A stretch of 64,000 nt of DNA from Sunxiuqinia sp963678245 (GTDB taxonomy: Bacteria > Bacteroidota > Bacteroidia > Bacteroidales > Prolixibacteraceae), in contig OZ223309.1 in NCBI GenBank assembly GCA_965140765.1, forward strand, positions 1,178,001 through 1,242,000. Reading direction: 5' to 3'. The position numbers and the translations under genes are program-made. Positions within the stretch are counted from its first letter, which is position 1, and each line of letters opens with the position of its first letter. Of this stretch, positions 37,738 through 47,511 are shown piece after piece. A model generated the notes under the pieces. It was given only the letters and a program-made list of their open reading frames with translations. It ran no database searches and was not told where the DNA came from.

Positions 37738-38790
37738 AGTTTCCCGTGCTGGCAGTCTGGATCTTTATAAATTGAAATTTGTAATCACCAAAAGAGAAAG
37801 TGGGCTGTTGCGGATAATCCGGGACAAACCGCGCTCTCATGCCTGGTAATTGGTTAGTTTTTTGTCTAGCACAGGTCACAAGATTGTATGCTTCACTTAT
37901 GTTTTTTCAATGGGTTGGCTTTCCGGATTTTCCAAAATAAGTTACCATTCTGGTATAATTATAACTGAATGTAATTTCACCCTTGCGTAGGTTTGGCTAT
38001 ACCCGGGTGGAAGCTTGGCTTCCTTCTGGCGGATTATGGATGGCACTGGAATGACAACGAAATCAGGAGGAGGGCTTCACCATCACCTCTGAACCGGAAA
38101 CACCGTCTGAATATGATTTAGAGCGTTAAAGAAGGATCGGACTAGGGGCAAAATGAGGATACGATAGACCTTAACGACTTCGGAGGCTTGAGCAGTGTAG
38201 CCAAACCTCTTGAGCAAGGCGCTCACAATGTGGGTGACAAGTGCCGTGATTTAGGTGCTTTCATGCAAGCCACTTTCGCTAATCACAAATCATTTCAATT
38301 CTATAAGAAACGCTGGTGCTTAGGAGTTCTCTATCACCTAAAAAAACAAATGCTACTTCCATGGATCTCTTATTCCATATCAAGTACAACTGCTGTCAAA
38401 AATAATTTGGAGTGGAGGTAGCATAGAGAAATGATTTGCCCACGAACGATGCTGGCGAGGAATAATCCCCATTAATAGGGATTGTCTCCCGGTATTCAAG
38501 AGTTTACTTTTGTCCTCAGAAGATTGATGAAAACAGATGATTCTTTTAAAGAAAACAAAAAAAGACAGAGAGACAGGTCTGTTAACTCTAGTAGATAATC
38601 AAATAATAGCTGTGTTGAGATCAATAGAAATGGAATTGTTTTCAGTTTCACAAGCAGCTTTCATTGAACTGGAAAAGAAAGGGTATTTGCCTGGTCGCAA
38701 AATCGTTTTCATACAAGTTGCATCATGTTAAATTCCCATTTTTTTCAATCTATAAGATAGAATAAGTATAAATAAGAATAGTATTTTACA
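37738..38790 (+). other. 1.05-kb gene-poor stretch with an inverted repeat
   Basis: Two short open frames (38188-38421 and 38537-38731) have no recognisable product. ATGCTACTTCCA (38350-38361) is repeated inverted as TGGAGGTAGCAT (38412-38423) with one mismatch, about 50 bases apart. AATCCC/GGGATT makes a small hairpin at 38464-38483. The stretch resembles the relic zones elsewhere in the window, but no parent gene could be named. Confidence 0.4.
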
Positions 38791-41220
38791 ATGTCTGAAA
38801 TGGCCAAATACTCCCTAATCGTATTCTTTTTGACCGTCGTGTCCGTTTATGGTCAAAACACTAAAGACAGTTTTGTTTTTGGCAAAATAACTTCTGAAGA
38901 TGGCAGTCCGTTGGTTTTTGCCACGGTCGCAATCAATGGTACAGCGCTTGGGACACTGACTGACGAACAGGGGAGATATGAAATTTCCGCCCCGTCTTAT
39001 GGGAAGCATAAAGTTTTCGTTTCATTCATAGGTTATGGCAAAGCCTCGAAAAACATCGAAACAAGTCCCGAAGAAAATCGGGTAAAACTTGATTTTGTCC
39101 TTAAAGAAAGTTCTGAAAACATAGATGAAGTGATTGTTAGCGGAAAGTCCAGGAAAACGGAGCTTGAGACCCAGGGGTTTGCCATGAATGCCGTTGAGAC
39201 GAAAGAAATGAGTTTACGCAGTGTGCAGGCCAACGAATTATTAAACACAACAGCAGGTGTGAAAATTCGCCAAAACGGAGGATTGGGCTCTAATGTGGAG
39301 TATTCGTTAAACGGCTTATCTGGAAGTGCCGTTCGCATTTTTATTGATGGTATTCCCATTTCAACCTACGGTTCTTCATTCAACCTAAACAGTATTCCTC
39401 CCTCAATGATCAAGCAGATTGAGGTTTACAAGGGAGTGGTGCCTGGTCATTTAGCAGATGATGCATTGGGTGGAGCCATTAATATTCAGCTTCATAAAAA
39501 GGCAAGAACCAATTTCAATGCTTCCGTTTCTTACGGGTCATTCAATACTTTTCAAGCAAGTGTGAACGGCACTTATCGCTTTGATAAATCAGGCTTAACT
39601 GTAAAGACTTCGCTTTTCCATAATTACTCGGATAACGATTATAAGGTCTCGGGCAGAAGTGTTGTGGTCACTGGTTTAGGCGGTGTGCAAACCCCTATTA
39701 CAGCCAGAAGGTTTAACGATGCCTACAGATCTACCGGCGGTATGGTACAAATTGGTTTTACCGACGTAAAATGGGCCGATCAATTTTTTGTTGGAGTTAC
39801 CGGGTCAGACGACTATAAAGAAATTCAGCATGGAGCCTTTATGACCATTACCCCTTATAAGGATCGGTTTATGGAGTCGGATGCTTTGTTGGCCAACCTG
39901 AGCTATCAAAAAACTGATCTTTTTATCCCCGGATTGGAATTGAAAGTGAACGGTTTGTATGGTAAACGTAACCGTGATTTAATCGATACGCTAGCCTGGG
40001 CTTATAGTTGGAACGGGGAAAGGGCCATCGACTTCAGGGGCAATGAATACCAATATTCCTGGGGATCGCAGCAAGAAGGAGGCCCTACACTGTCTAAAAT
40101 TAACCGAAACGTATCGTCCATTCGATCAGGTCTCTCATACGCCATCAACGACAATCACCGAATTTTGCTGAACCACGTTTTCAGTGGAATTGAAAGGGAG
40201 GATAGTGATGAATTGCGATCGGTACTGGAAAATACATTCAAAGGAACAAGAGATCTGCGCAAAAACATCTATTCTTTGACCTACGAATTTAATGTCTTTG
40301 AGAACAGGTTAAAAACCAGTTTGTTTGGGAAGCATTATCAACAAAAAACAACCAGTGTTGATCCCGCTATTGAAACAGATGCTGACGGAAATAGCCAGAT
40401 CATAGATGAAGTGGTAAGCAGTAATAAGGAACATGACGGATTTGGTTTTGCCTTGTCTTATGCACTTATAACCAATGTTACGTTGCTGACCTCGGCAGAA
40501 AAGGCGATACGCCTTCCAAATGAAACTGAAATCTTTGGTAATGATGGGGACAACGTAGTGGCCAATTCAAGCATCAATCCTGAACAAAGCAACAACTACA
40601 ACCTAGGATTTCGCCTGGGAACCTTTACCCTTCAAAAGCACAATTTTGGGATTTCGGCCAACTTCTTTACACGTAATATCAAGGACAGGATTGGCTTGCC
40701 CATCGAAACATCACTTAACGTGAATGATGAACTCATTCTGTATGTGAACCAAGGAAGTGGTACCTCCAAAGGTGTTGATGTACAGTTGGATTATAGCTAT
40801 AACCATAATTTTGGACTTAACTTCAATATCTCGCGCTTCAATTTAACTGTTGAAAACAGAGGAGTTGAAATTGATGTCCCGAACACGCCATTTTTCACAA
40901 TGAACGGAAGCCTGAGGTATTCCTTTAAAGACTTCATACAAAATGACAGCCACCTAAACCTCTTCTGCTCATTCTACTTTACGGAGGAGTTTTCATATCT
41001 GGTTCCACAGGGATCGAACACGGTAGGGGACGACTTTTTTAAAGTGCCCGAACAATTTACTCAGGATGCCGGGTTGAGTTATACATTCCCGGACAACAGG
41101 TTTACTATGAGCTTTGACGCCAAAAATATACTCGATAAGCCAGTGTACGACAATTTATCGGTACAAAAAGCCGGAAGGGCTATTTACTTGAAATTAAATT
41201 ATACAATTAATTCTTTTTAA
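38791..41220 (+). CDS. TonB-dependent receptor, siderophore type (XusA-like)
   Basis: 809 residues, signal peptide ending near VSVYGQ. It has a carboxypeptidase-regulatory domain (about 27-115, FGKITSEDGSPLVFATVAINGTALGTLTD), a plug (about 125-240, LLNTTAGVKIRQNGG, VRIFIDGIPI, IEVYKGVVPGHLADDALGGAINI) and a barrel to the C-terminus (YLKLNYTINSF, terminal Phe). There is no STN domain. It is followed 19 bases later by a DUF4374 lipoprotein gene, the gene order of the Bacteroides xenosiderophore system XusAB, so an iron-siderophore cargo is inferred. Confidence 0.85.
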   Translation: MSEMAKYSLIVFFLTVVSVYGQNTKDSFVFGKITSEDGSPLVFATVAINGTALGTLTDEQGRYEISAPSYGKHKVFVSFIGYGKASKNIETSPEENRVKLDFVLKESSENIDEVIVSGKSRKTELETQGFAMNAVETKEMSLRSVQANELLNTTAGVKIRQNGGLGSNVEYSLNGLSGSAVRIFIDGIPISTYGSSFNLNSIPPSMIKQIEVYKGVVPGHLADDALGGAINIQLHKKARTNFNASVSYGSFNTFQASVNGTYRFDKSGLTVKTSLFHNYSDNDYKVSGRSVVVTGLGGVQTPITARRFNDAYRSTGGMVQIGFTDVKWADQFFVGVTGSDDYKEIQHGAFMTITPYKDRFMESDALLANLSYQKTDLFIPGLELKVNGLYGKRNRDLIDTLAWAYSWNGERAIDFRGNEYQYSWGSQQEGGPTLSKINRNVSSIRSGLSYAINDNHRILLNHVFSGIEREDSDELRSVLENTFKGTRDLRKNIYSLTYEFNVFENRLKTSLFGKHYQQKTTSVDPAIETDADGNSQIIDEVVSSNKEHDGFGFALSYALITNVTLLTSAEKAIRLPNETEIFGNDGDNVVANSSINPEQSNNYNLGFRLGTFTLQKHNFGISANFFTRNIKDRIGLPIETSLNVNDELILYVNQGSGTSKGVDVQLDYSYNHNFGLNFNISRFNLTVENRGVEIDVPNTPFFTMNGSLRYSFKDFIQNDSHLNLFCSFYFTEEFSYLVPQGSNTVGDDFFKVPEQFTQDAGLSYTFPDNRFTMSFDAKNILDKPVYDNLSVQKAGRAIYLKLNYTINSF

Positions 41221-41239
41221 TAACTTAAATATAAATAAC

Positions 41240-42574
41240 ATGAAGTACAACTTTTTAAATATTAAAACTTTAGTCTATGCGTTTGTAATAGCCGTGCTAG
41301 TGGCTTCTTGCAGTAGCGATGACGATGATATTATCAATAAACCTGATCCTACAGATACAAGATGGATTACTGTGGCTGCAGCCCGAATGGGCGAAAACCC
41401 AGGAGATGGAAACGGGGGAACTTTAATCTATGCGATTGACAGCGAAGAAGCGAAAGACCCAACAGTGTCCATTGAACCTTTTGACAATGGATTTATCGTT
41501 CCTTCAAACCGAACTGCCCGCTTGCAATCTTCAGAGGACGGTAATACCATCTTCAATATCAGTTACGCCGGTGATACTGGTGGTAAATATACCAAATATA
41601 CGGTAACGGGTGGACAGAACTTTACTCAAACAGGTACCGAAGTCAGCATTGCTCCCTACGTGGGATCTGCTCCCCGATGGATCAAGCTTTTTGATGGAGA
41701 CCAAACGGGGTCTGCTGTATATGTTTCCACAGAACACCAATTTGACGAAAATGATAGCTATGTTCGTACTGAGGCTACCATGGGTGTTTTAACTTTAGAT
41801 TTGGTTAATTCACAAATTAATGAATTCCAGGAACACAGTATCGCTTTAAGTGCTGAAGAAGAAGCCAATGGTTACTATATTTCCAGGATTGATATGCCTG
41901 TATTGAATGCGGCTGGCGATAAACTTTATATTGGAGCACGTTTGAGTAAGGTAGACCCTGCAACTGCGGAAAGAGACAGCGACTACGAAATTTTAGGATC
42001 AAAAACCATTGTGCTGGATTATCCGTCCTTATTGAACCCTTCTGTAATTACTTCGACTTTGGGACACGGCAACACCAACGGTTACCGCAGCATCAATGCC
42101 TTCCTGTACAACGGAAGCGTTTATCAAGCCAACCAAGGAGATCCGCAAGGCTCCTATATTCTAAAAATCGATGCGGACAACGAATATGACGATAGCTACG
42201 ACTTTAATTTGGACGAAGCATTAGGTGTAGAAGACGCTTACATCCTTGCCTGGAGACCTGCTTCCAACGGAAAAGCCGTTTTAGCTTACCGCCACGCCGG
42301 CTCTGAAGAAGGAGTGGCAGGAGCTCAGGGATTTTTTGCGTTGATTGATTTGGAAGCCAAAACTGCTGAAAAAATCGATGACATACCTTACGACCCCGAT
42401 TTTTATTTGTTCCAATACCAAGGGTTTGCTGTTGTTGGAACAGAAATTTATGTGACTCAGGCCCCTGTTGGCGAAAACGGAAACATTTTCGTCATCGACA
42501 CAGAGACTGGAGAAGTAACCAAGGGAGCAGAATTAGTTAATGCTCAAGGAAGCCACTTTATCGGAACATTCTAA
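41240..42574 (+). CDS. DUF4374 surface lipoprotein (XusB-like)
   Basis: 444 residues, lipobox VASC (Cys24) followed by an acidic stretch (SSDDDD), which fits surface export of Bacteroidota lipoproteins. The body is a repeated beta pattern typical of a propeller (RWITVAAARMGENPGDGNG, TLIYAID, SINAFLYNGSVYQANQGDPQG, YQGFAVVGTEIYVTQAP). The DUF4374 family includes XusB, which binds ferric enterobactin at the surface of B. thetaiotaomicron. The gene is tightly linked to the receptor and is followed by a terminator-like hairpin. Confidence 0.82.
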   Translation: MKYNFLNIKTLVYAFVIAVLVASCSSDDDDIINKPDPTDTRWITVAAARMGENPGDGNGGTLIYAIDSEEAKDPTVSIEPFDNGFIVPSNRTARLQSSEDGNTIFNISYAGDTGGKYTKYTVTGGQNFTQTGTEVSIAPYVGSAPRWIKLFDGDQTGSAVYVSTEHQFDENDSYVRTEATMGVLTLDLVNSQINEFQEHSIALSAEEEANGYYISRIDMPVLNAAGDKLYIGARLSKVDPATAERDSDYEILGSKTIVLDYPSLLNPSVITSTLGHGNTNGYRSINAFLYNGSVYQANQGDPQGSYILKIDADNEYDDSYDFNLDEALGVEDAYILAWRPASNGKAVLAYRHAGSEEGVAGAQGFFALIDLEAKTAEKIDDIPYDPDFYLFQYQGFAVVGTEIYVTQAPVGENGNIFVIDTETGEVTKGAELVNAQGSHFIGTF

Positions 42575-42598
42575 TCTTTTTAAGCTATAAGTTGAATG

Positions 42599-42635
42599 AA
42601 AAGCGCTGTGGAAGATTTTCCTCCACAGCACTTTT
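42599..42635 (+). terminator. Terminator-like hairpin after the DUF4374 gene
   Basis: GCTGTGGA (42605-42612) pairs with TCCACAGC (42622-42629), extended by AAAAG with CTTTT across one mismatch; the 3' arm itself ends in TTTT. It could reduce read-through from the receptor pair into the ankyrin-led part of the cluster. Confidence 0.6.
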
Positions 42636-42677
42636 CCACTACAAAATATCTTTAAATAAATAGAAATAGAATCAAAA

Positions 42678-44183
42678 ATGAAAATACAAACTTTAAAGTT
42701 CTTCTTTTTCGGAATAATCACCTTCCTGTCAGCTTTTGCAAGTATGGCACAGGGCGGTGAACAAAATCCGTTTATGGACAGAGACTACTGGGCCGCTCAT
42801 CCCAGTCTTGCCGATATTGAGGCCAAAATTGCGGAAGGGCATTCGGTTACTGAAGCCAACAGAGGCGGTTTTGATCCCATCACCTTTGCTATCTTTGGAG
42901 GAAACCCCGTAGCCAGTATCGACCATCTTATTGAAAAGGGAAACGATGTAAACAGACGCACACACGATTCAAGAACCTATATTTTTTGGGCCGCTTCCCG
43001 GGGAAATCTGGCGCTTATGGAATATTTGGTAGAGAAAGGAGCCCGAACCGATTTAAAGGATTCGCACGGATATTCTTTGACTCAGTTTACTGCTGCTTCG
43101 GGCCAAAGCAATCCGAAGATTTACGATTTTCTGATTGAACATGGAGCAGACTTAAAGAACGAAAAAGACCACCATGGTCGCAATGTACTTTTAGTGGCCG
43201 CGTCAAGGATGAAGAATCTGGACTTAATTGATTATTTCATTAGTAAAGGGCTTAGTTTAAATACAACCGACGACCATGGCAATGGCATATTTAATATTGC
43301 AGCTCAGGGTGGAAACACTGACGTGCTGAAAGCTCTGGTAGCCAGAGGAGTTTCCACGGAGAAGAATTCCCGAACCAACGAAAATGCCATTCTTTTTGCC
43401 AGTAGAGGTGGAAGAGGCAGTAGCAACAGTTTAGCGGTTTTTCAGTATTTGGAAGGATTGGGATTGGAGCCCAACATCACTTCAACCGATGGAGTAACGC
43501 CATTGCACAACCTTTCCCGGTCTGCTGACGACCTAGCAATCTATCAGTATTTTATCGATAAAGGAGTAAACCCAAATACGTTTGATAAAGAAGGGAACAC
43601 GCCACTTTTGAACGCCGCGTCACGCAACAAATTGGAGGTCGTTAACTTTTTGGCCGAGCAGACAGCGAATATCAATCATACCAACAATGAGGGGCATGCT
43701 GCATTAACGTCTGCCATTCAGAGTAATAATGCTTCGGTCGTCGCTTATTTGATATCAAAAGGAGCCCAAACGAATATTTTGGACAAAAAGGGAAATAACC
43801 TGGCTTATTATCTTTTTGAAACACGTGGAAATCCCCGCGATTTTGATGAAAAAGTGGCCATATTGCGCGAAGCAGATTTCGATTTCAAAAAGCGGCAAGC
43901 CGACAACAGTACCATGTGGCATTTGGCCATTGCTAAAAACAATTTGGAACTGCTGAAAAAAGTTCAGGATTTTGATGCCGATATCAATGCAAAGGATGAA
44001 CAAGGAAATACTGCTTTGCACTATGCGGCTATGAAATCGAGCGATGCAGAAATACTTAAGTTTTTGATCGCCAATGGTGCCGATATTAAATTAACCACCG
44101 ATTTTGGAGAAACCGCTTATGACCTGGCTCAGGAAAATGAACTGCTGAGCCAAAACAATGTGAGTTTAGAATTTCTAAAGTAA
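42678..44183 (+). CDS. Secreted ankyrin-repeat protein
   Basis: 501 residues, signal peptide ending near FASMAQ, then about twelve ankyrin repeats of about 33 residues (examples: HGYSLTQFTAASGQSNPKIY, EGNTPLLNAASRNKLEVVNF, QGNTALHYAAMKSSDAEILK). No catalytic domain is seen, so it is probably a periplasmic binding or scaffold protein. It is followed after 10 bases by the DUF2271 gene and precedes the PepSY reductase gene. The ankyrin-DUF2271-PepSY grouping next to TonB receptors recurs in Bacteroidota iron loci, from memory; its role there is not known to me. Confidence 0.85.
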   Translation: MKIQTLKFFFFGIITFLSAFASMAQGGEQNPFMDRDYWAAHPSLADIEAKIAEGHSVTEANRGGFDPITFAIFGGNPVASIDHLIEKGNDVNRRTHDSRTYIFWAASRGNLALMEYLVEKGARTDLKDSHGYSLTQFTAASGQSNPKIYDFLIEHGADLKNEKDHHGRNVLLVAASRMKNLDLIDYFISKGLSLNTTDDHGNGIFNIAAQGGNTDVLKALVARGVSTEKNSRTNENAILFASRGGRGSSNSLAVFQYLEGLGLEPNITSTDGVTPLHNLSRSADDLAIYQYFIDKGVNPNTFDKEGNTPLLNAASRNKLEVVNFLAEQTANINHTNNEGHAALTSAIQSNNASVVAYLISKGAQTNILDKKGNNLAYYLFETRGNPRDFDEKVAILREADFDFKKRQADNSTMWHLAIAKNNLELLKKVQDFDADINAKDEQGNTALHYAAMKSSDAEILKFLIANGADIKLTTDFGETAYDLAQENELLSQNNVSLEFLK

Positions 44184-44193
44184 TTGAACACAT

Positions 44194-44691
44194 ATGAGTA
44201 AAACAATAAAACGGACTTTATCAATTTTGGTACTTGCCCAGCTTTTCCTTTCACCTTCTTTTGCGCAGGCTTCGGCAACGGTGTCTTACAAATGTATGAT
44301 ACAAATGGCAAACTATACGGGTGAATACGCTTATGTAGTTGTTTCGCTAATGAATCCCAACGGTGATTATGTAAAAACATTATACATGCAGGGTGATGAT
44401 CCCGAATGGTATCCCGACCTTAAAGATTGGTGGGCATTCAGTCATCCTATAAACGAGGATATTGATGCTGTTACCGGAGCAACAGTTGGAAATGGCGAAC
44501 GAAATATTATCTCTTTGGTTGTTGATGCTTCACAAATTGACAGCGGGTTTAAAATACGTTTCGAGTCGGCTGTCGAAAATCAGGAATATCATAAAGTTGA
44601 TGCCGAAATAGAGCTAAATTCTGCCACCATCAGAAACAAGGTTGACGGAAAAGGTTATATCCGCTATATCCGTATGATACCAAATTCGTAG
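44194..44691 (+). CDS. DUF2271 periplasmic protein
   Basis: 165 residues, signal peptide ending near SFAQA. The body, with GEYAYVVVSLMNPNGDYVKTLY, DDPEWYPDLKDWW and DAVTGAT, matches DUF2271, a small beta domain found beside PepSY-domain reductases. DAVTGAT resembles the S/T-G-A-T flavinylation-type motif of periplasmic electron-transfer proteins, but whether FMN is attached is only a suggestion. The stop is 3 bases before the PepSY fusion gene, so the two are translationally close and probably work as a pair. Confidence 0.75.
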   Translation: MSKTIKRTLSILVLAQLFLSPSFAQASATVSYKCMIQMANYTGEYAYVVVSLMNPNGDYVKTLYMQGDDPEWYPDLKDWWAFSHPINEDIDAVTGATVGNGERNIISLVVDASQIDSGFKIRFESAVENQEYHKVDAEIELNSATIRNKVDGKGYIRYIRMIPNS

Positions 44692-44694
44692 GTT

Positions 44695-46890
44695 ATGATT
44701 TTTTCGATATGGCGTAATAGCCATCTAATGCTAGCCTTAGTGGGCTCCTTGTTTTTATTGGTCGCTTCTGTTACTGGTGTGATTTTGGCTGTTGAGCCAA
44801 TATCGAATAAAATACGCTCATACGATATCGACCATGCAGAAGAACTTACTCTGGCCGAGACATTAGCGAATTTGAATGCGCAATACGATGAAATCCTGTC
44901 AATCTCGAGAGACCGCAACGGTTTTGTTAGTGTCTTGGCAATTATTAACGGAGACAATGAGCAATTCTATGTAAATCCTTTTACCGGAGAAAATCTGGGG
45001 CCACCAATTGAAAAAGCACGCATTTTTCAATTTGCCACCAGTTTACACCGTTCGTTGTTTCTTAAAGCACCCGGTCGTTTTCTCATCGGCCTTGTATCTT
45101 TTTTACTATTTCTGATTGCTGTATCGGGTATTGTACTTATCGCCAAACGGCAGGGTGGGGTTCGCTATTTTTTTGCGCCCGTGGTTCGCGAAAACTTTTC
45201 TCAGTTTAACCACGTTGTTTATGCCCGCATTACTTTATTGCCCATTATTGTTTTATCATTGACCGGCTTGTACTTGTCGTTACTGCGTTTCAACCTAATT
45301 CCCGAGGAAAAGATTGTTCACGAAGTAGATTATGATTCGCTGACCGATGAACCGAGTATCTCCCTCCGAAATTTCGAATTTCTCAACACCACTAGGTTGG
45401 GAACGCTTACAAAACTAGAATACCCTTTTTCAGAATTTGTAGAAGACTACTATACCATCCGTTTAAAGGACCGTGAGGTTTTATTGAACCAGTTTAACGG
45501 AGATATTATTGCAGAAAAGGAATACCCTTTGGTCACGATGGCTTCATCCTGGGCTACTGTTTTACATACTGGAAAAGGGAACATTGTTTGGAGTACCATA
45601 TTAGGAGCAGGAAGTCTTGCCATTCCTTTTTTAATGCTCACGGGCTTCATCATTTATTTTAAAAGACCAAGGATTCGAATCAAAAACAAATATGCCCGGA
45701 GCGAATCCAGCCATATTGTATTGGTAGGTACTGAGGGAGCTACCACACTGCAATTTGCACACGAATTTCATCGGCAACTGCTAAAAGCCGGTATAAAAAG
45801 TTATTTAGGGTTGATGAACGACTATAGTCAGTTCAGGAAAATGCAACAACTCATCATTTTTACAGCTACTTACGGGCAGGGAGAACCTCCGGCCAGTGCC
45901 AACCGTTTCAAAGAATTAGTGACACAGAATATCCAAACGCAGCCATTCTCCTTTTCGATTATTGGATTTGGTTCTACCGCATATCCAAATTATTGCCAGT
46001 TTGCCTACGAGGCTTCTTTTTTGTTGAAGAACCTACCAAATACAGATAGTTTGGGCGAAGTACACACCGTGAACAACCATTCTTTTGAAGCTTTATCGAA
46101 TTGGGTGAAGCTTTGGGCACAAACAATGGAACTAAACCTTCAGCTTGAAAAACCCAAAATAAGGCTTCCTAAGAATCCTGTTTCTGATTTAGAAGTTTTA
46201 GACCGTGTTGACTTTGAAAAAGAGAATACCTTTCTACTTACACTAAAAAATACCAACGGAGCAAAGGTTGTTTCGGGCGATCTTTTGTCGGTAATTCCTG
46301 AGGACGATCCACGAGAACGACTTTATTCTGTCGGAAACTTAGGGAACAACACCTTGGCCATAAGCGTAAAGAAGTATCATGAGGGAATTTGTTCAAGCAT
46401 GTTGGGGCAACTCGAAAAAGGAAATGTACTATCCGCAGGCATTGCCAGAAACCGAGACTTTCACCTTCCCAATAACTCAAAAGAGGTTGTGCTCATTGCC
46501 AGCGGAACTGGCATCGGGCCTTTTCTGGGAATGATGGCTACCAACACCGCCAAACGAAAGATGCACTTGTACTGGGGCGGCAGGTCTCCTGAATCGCTTC
46601 ATTCTTACAGAGCTTATATCAATGAGGCACTCAGGCAAAAAAGGCTCCATCGGTTTATTCCTGCCTATTCCCGTGCGCAATCCCAAAAAGTTTATGTGCA
46701 ACATCTGATTAAAAATGATGCAGATCGGTTTGCCAATGTTTTAAAGAAGGGAGGCTGCGTGATGATTTGTGGATCAATTGCTATGCAGCGCGAAGTAATG
46801 AAAGAACTGCATAGCATTTGTAGCAAATATTTGAAAAAGGATCTGAGCCACTACCAAAATCGAAAACAGATTTTGATGGATTGTTATTGA
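44695..46890 (+). CDS. PepSY membrane protein fused to flavodoxin and FNR reductase
   Basis: 731 residues. About 1-345 is a PepSY_TM region with four membrane helices (LMLALVGSLFLLVASVTGVI, LIGLVSFLLFLIAVSGIVLI, ITLLPIIVLSLTGLYLSL, GSLAIPFLMLTGFIIYF). About 345-490 is a flavodoxin domain (VLVGTEGATTLQFA, FTATYGQGEPPASA, GFGSTAYPNYCQF). About 500-731 is a ferredoxin-NADP reductase module with RLYSVGN (FAD), IASGTGIGPFLG and VMICGSIAMQREV (NADPH). The chain NADPH, FAD, FMN, membrane suggests electron delivery to the periplasm, most likely to reduce ferric siderophore and release Fe(II). XusC of Bacteroides is PepSY-only, so the fused reductase is notable. Confidence 0.88.
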   Translation: MIFSIWRNSHLMLALVGSLFLLVASVTGVILAVEPISNKIRSYDIDHAEELTLAETLANLNAQYDEILSISRDRNGFVSVLAIINGDNEQFYVNPFTGENLGPPIEKARIFQFATSLHRSLFLKAPGRFLIGLVSFLLFLIAVSGIVLIAKRQGGVRYFFAPVVRENFSQFNHVVYARITLLPIIVLSLTGLYLSLLRFNLIPEEKIVHEVDYDSLTDEPSISLRNFEFLNTTRLGTLTKLEYPFSEFVEDYYTIRLKDREVLLNQFNGDIIAEKEYPLVTMASSWATVLHTGKGNIVWSTILGAGSLAIPFLMLTGFIIYFKRPRIRIKNKYARSESSHIVLVGTEGATTLQFAHEFHRQLLKAGIKSYLGLMNDYSQFRKMQQLIIFTATYGQGEPPASANRFKELVTQNIQTQPFSFSIIGFGSTAYPNYCQFAYEASFLLKNLPNTDSLGEVHTVNNHSFEALSNWVKLWAQTMELNLQLEKPKIRLPKNPVSDLEVLDRVDFEKENTFLLTLKNTNGAKVVSGDLLSVIPEDDPRERLYSVGNLGNNTLAISVKKYHEGICSSMLGQLEKGNVLSAGIARNRDFHLPNNSKEVVLIASGTGIGPFLGMMATNTAKRKMHLYWGGRSPESLHSYRAYINEALRQKRLHRFIPAYSRAQSQKVYVQHLIKNDADRFANVLKKGGCVMICGSIAMQREVMKELHSICSKYLKKDLSHYQNRKQILMDCY

Positions 46891-46979
46891 AATATTCAAA
46901 AGATTTCCCAAACCATGTTAAAACAAAACCAAGTTCATCGGTTATAATAAAACGTTCCCTGATTGGGTGTTGGATTAAG

Positions 46980-47222
46980 CTACGGATCGCGAACTTCCTG
47001 ATATGAAATAGGATCATTTTTAACGGCTTCTTTTCCGCGGAGCCTGCTTACGGTATGCGCTTTCAGGTCTGTTTCGGTGTCGGGTTTGACCAGCCAGAGG
47101 TTCTTCTCTTTTTCGGCCTCCGATTCCATGTTTTCCGTTAGCTAGCCATCGATGGCATCATCCGGAAGAATTAGCGGCATCCGGGGGGCCTCAATCTTTG
47201 GATTATTGTGGATCCTTTTCAT
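46980..47222 (-). pseudogene. SOS-associated (SRAP/YedK-type) peptidase, C-terminal relic
   Basis: The minus strand encodes HNNPKIEAPRMPLILPDDAI, a stop in place of the usual Trp, then LTENMESE and DLKAHTVSRLRGKEAV. The H-N x x x x R-M-P-x-I-L and A-H-x-V-S-x-L-R-G-K order is typical of the C-terminal half of SRAP proteins, which crosslink to abasic sites in single-stranded DNA. The catalytic N-terminus is absent. Confidence 0.7.
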
Positions 47223-47295
47223 GTCTTGTTTTCAAGATCAAATCGAGTCAGTTTGCATTAGTTTAGGTTTTGAAATAGAGATGTTTATTTGTGTC

Positions 47296-47511
47296 TTAAT
47301 AGTTATATGTTCCTTCCGGTAAGTTCACAAGTTGATAATGCCCGGTTTCATCAGTAACAGTCTCCATAGTAGTTCCTTTTACTGAAATACTAGCAAATGG
47401 TAAATGTTCGTCGTTGGAAACAACTTGTCCAATAATACTGGCGTCGGTTTTTAGTTTTTGTGCATTGCTGAAATAAATAAAAAAAATACTAAGATAATTT
47501 ATGATGTTTTT
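47296..47511 (-). pseudogene. TonB-dependent receptor N-terminal relic
   Basis: The minus strand has a signal-like stretch (NYLSIFFIYFSNAQ) followed by SIIGQVVSNDEHLPFASISV and KGTTMETVTDETGHYQLVNL, the carboxypeptidase-regulatory domain that begins Bacteroidota TonB receptors, and then a stop. There is no start codon in frame and no plug or barrel, so only the first 60 or so codons remain. Confidence 0.65.

Noticed and set aside
38188..38731. Two short + strand frames in the gene-poor stretch
   Set aside because: No signal, domain or homology could be recognised, and the surroundings look decayed; not called as genes.
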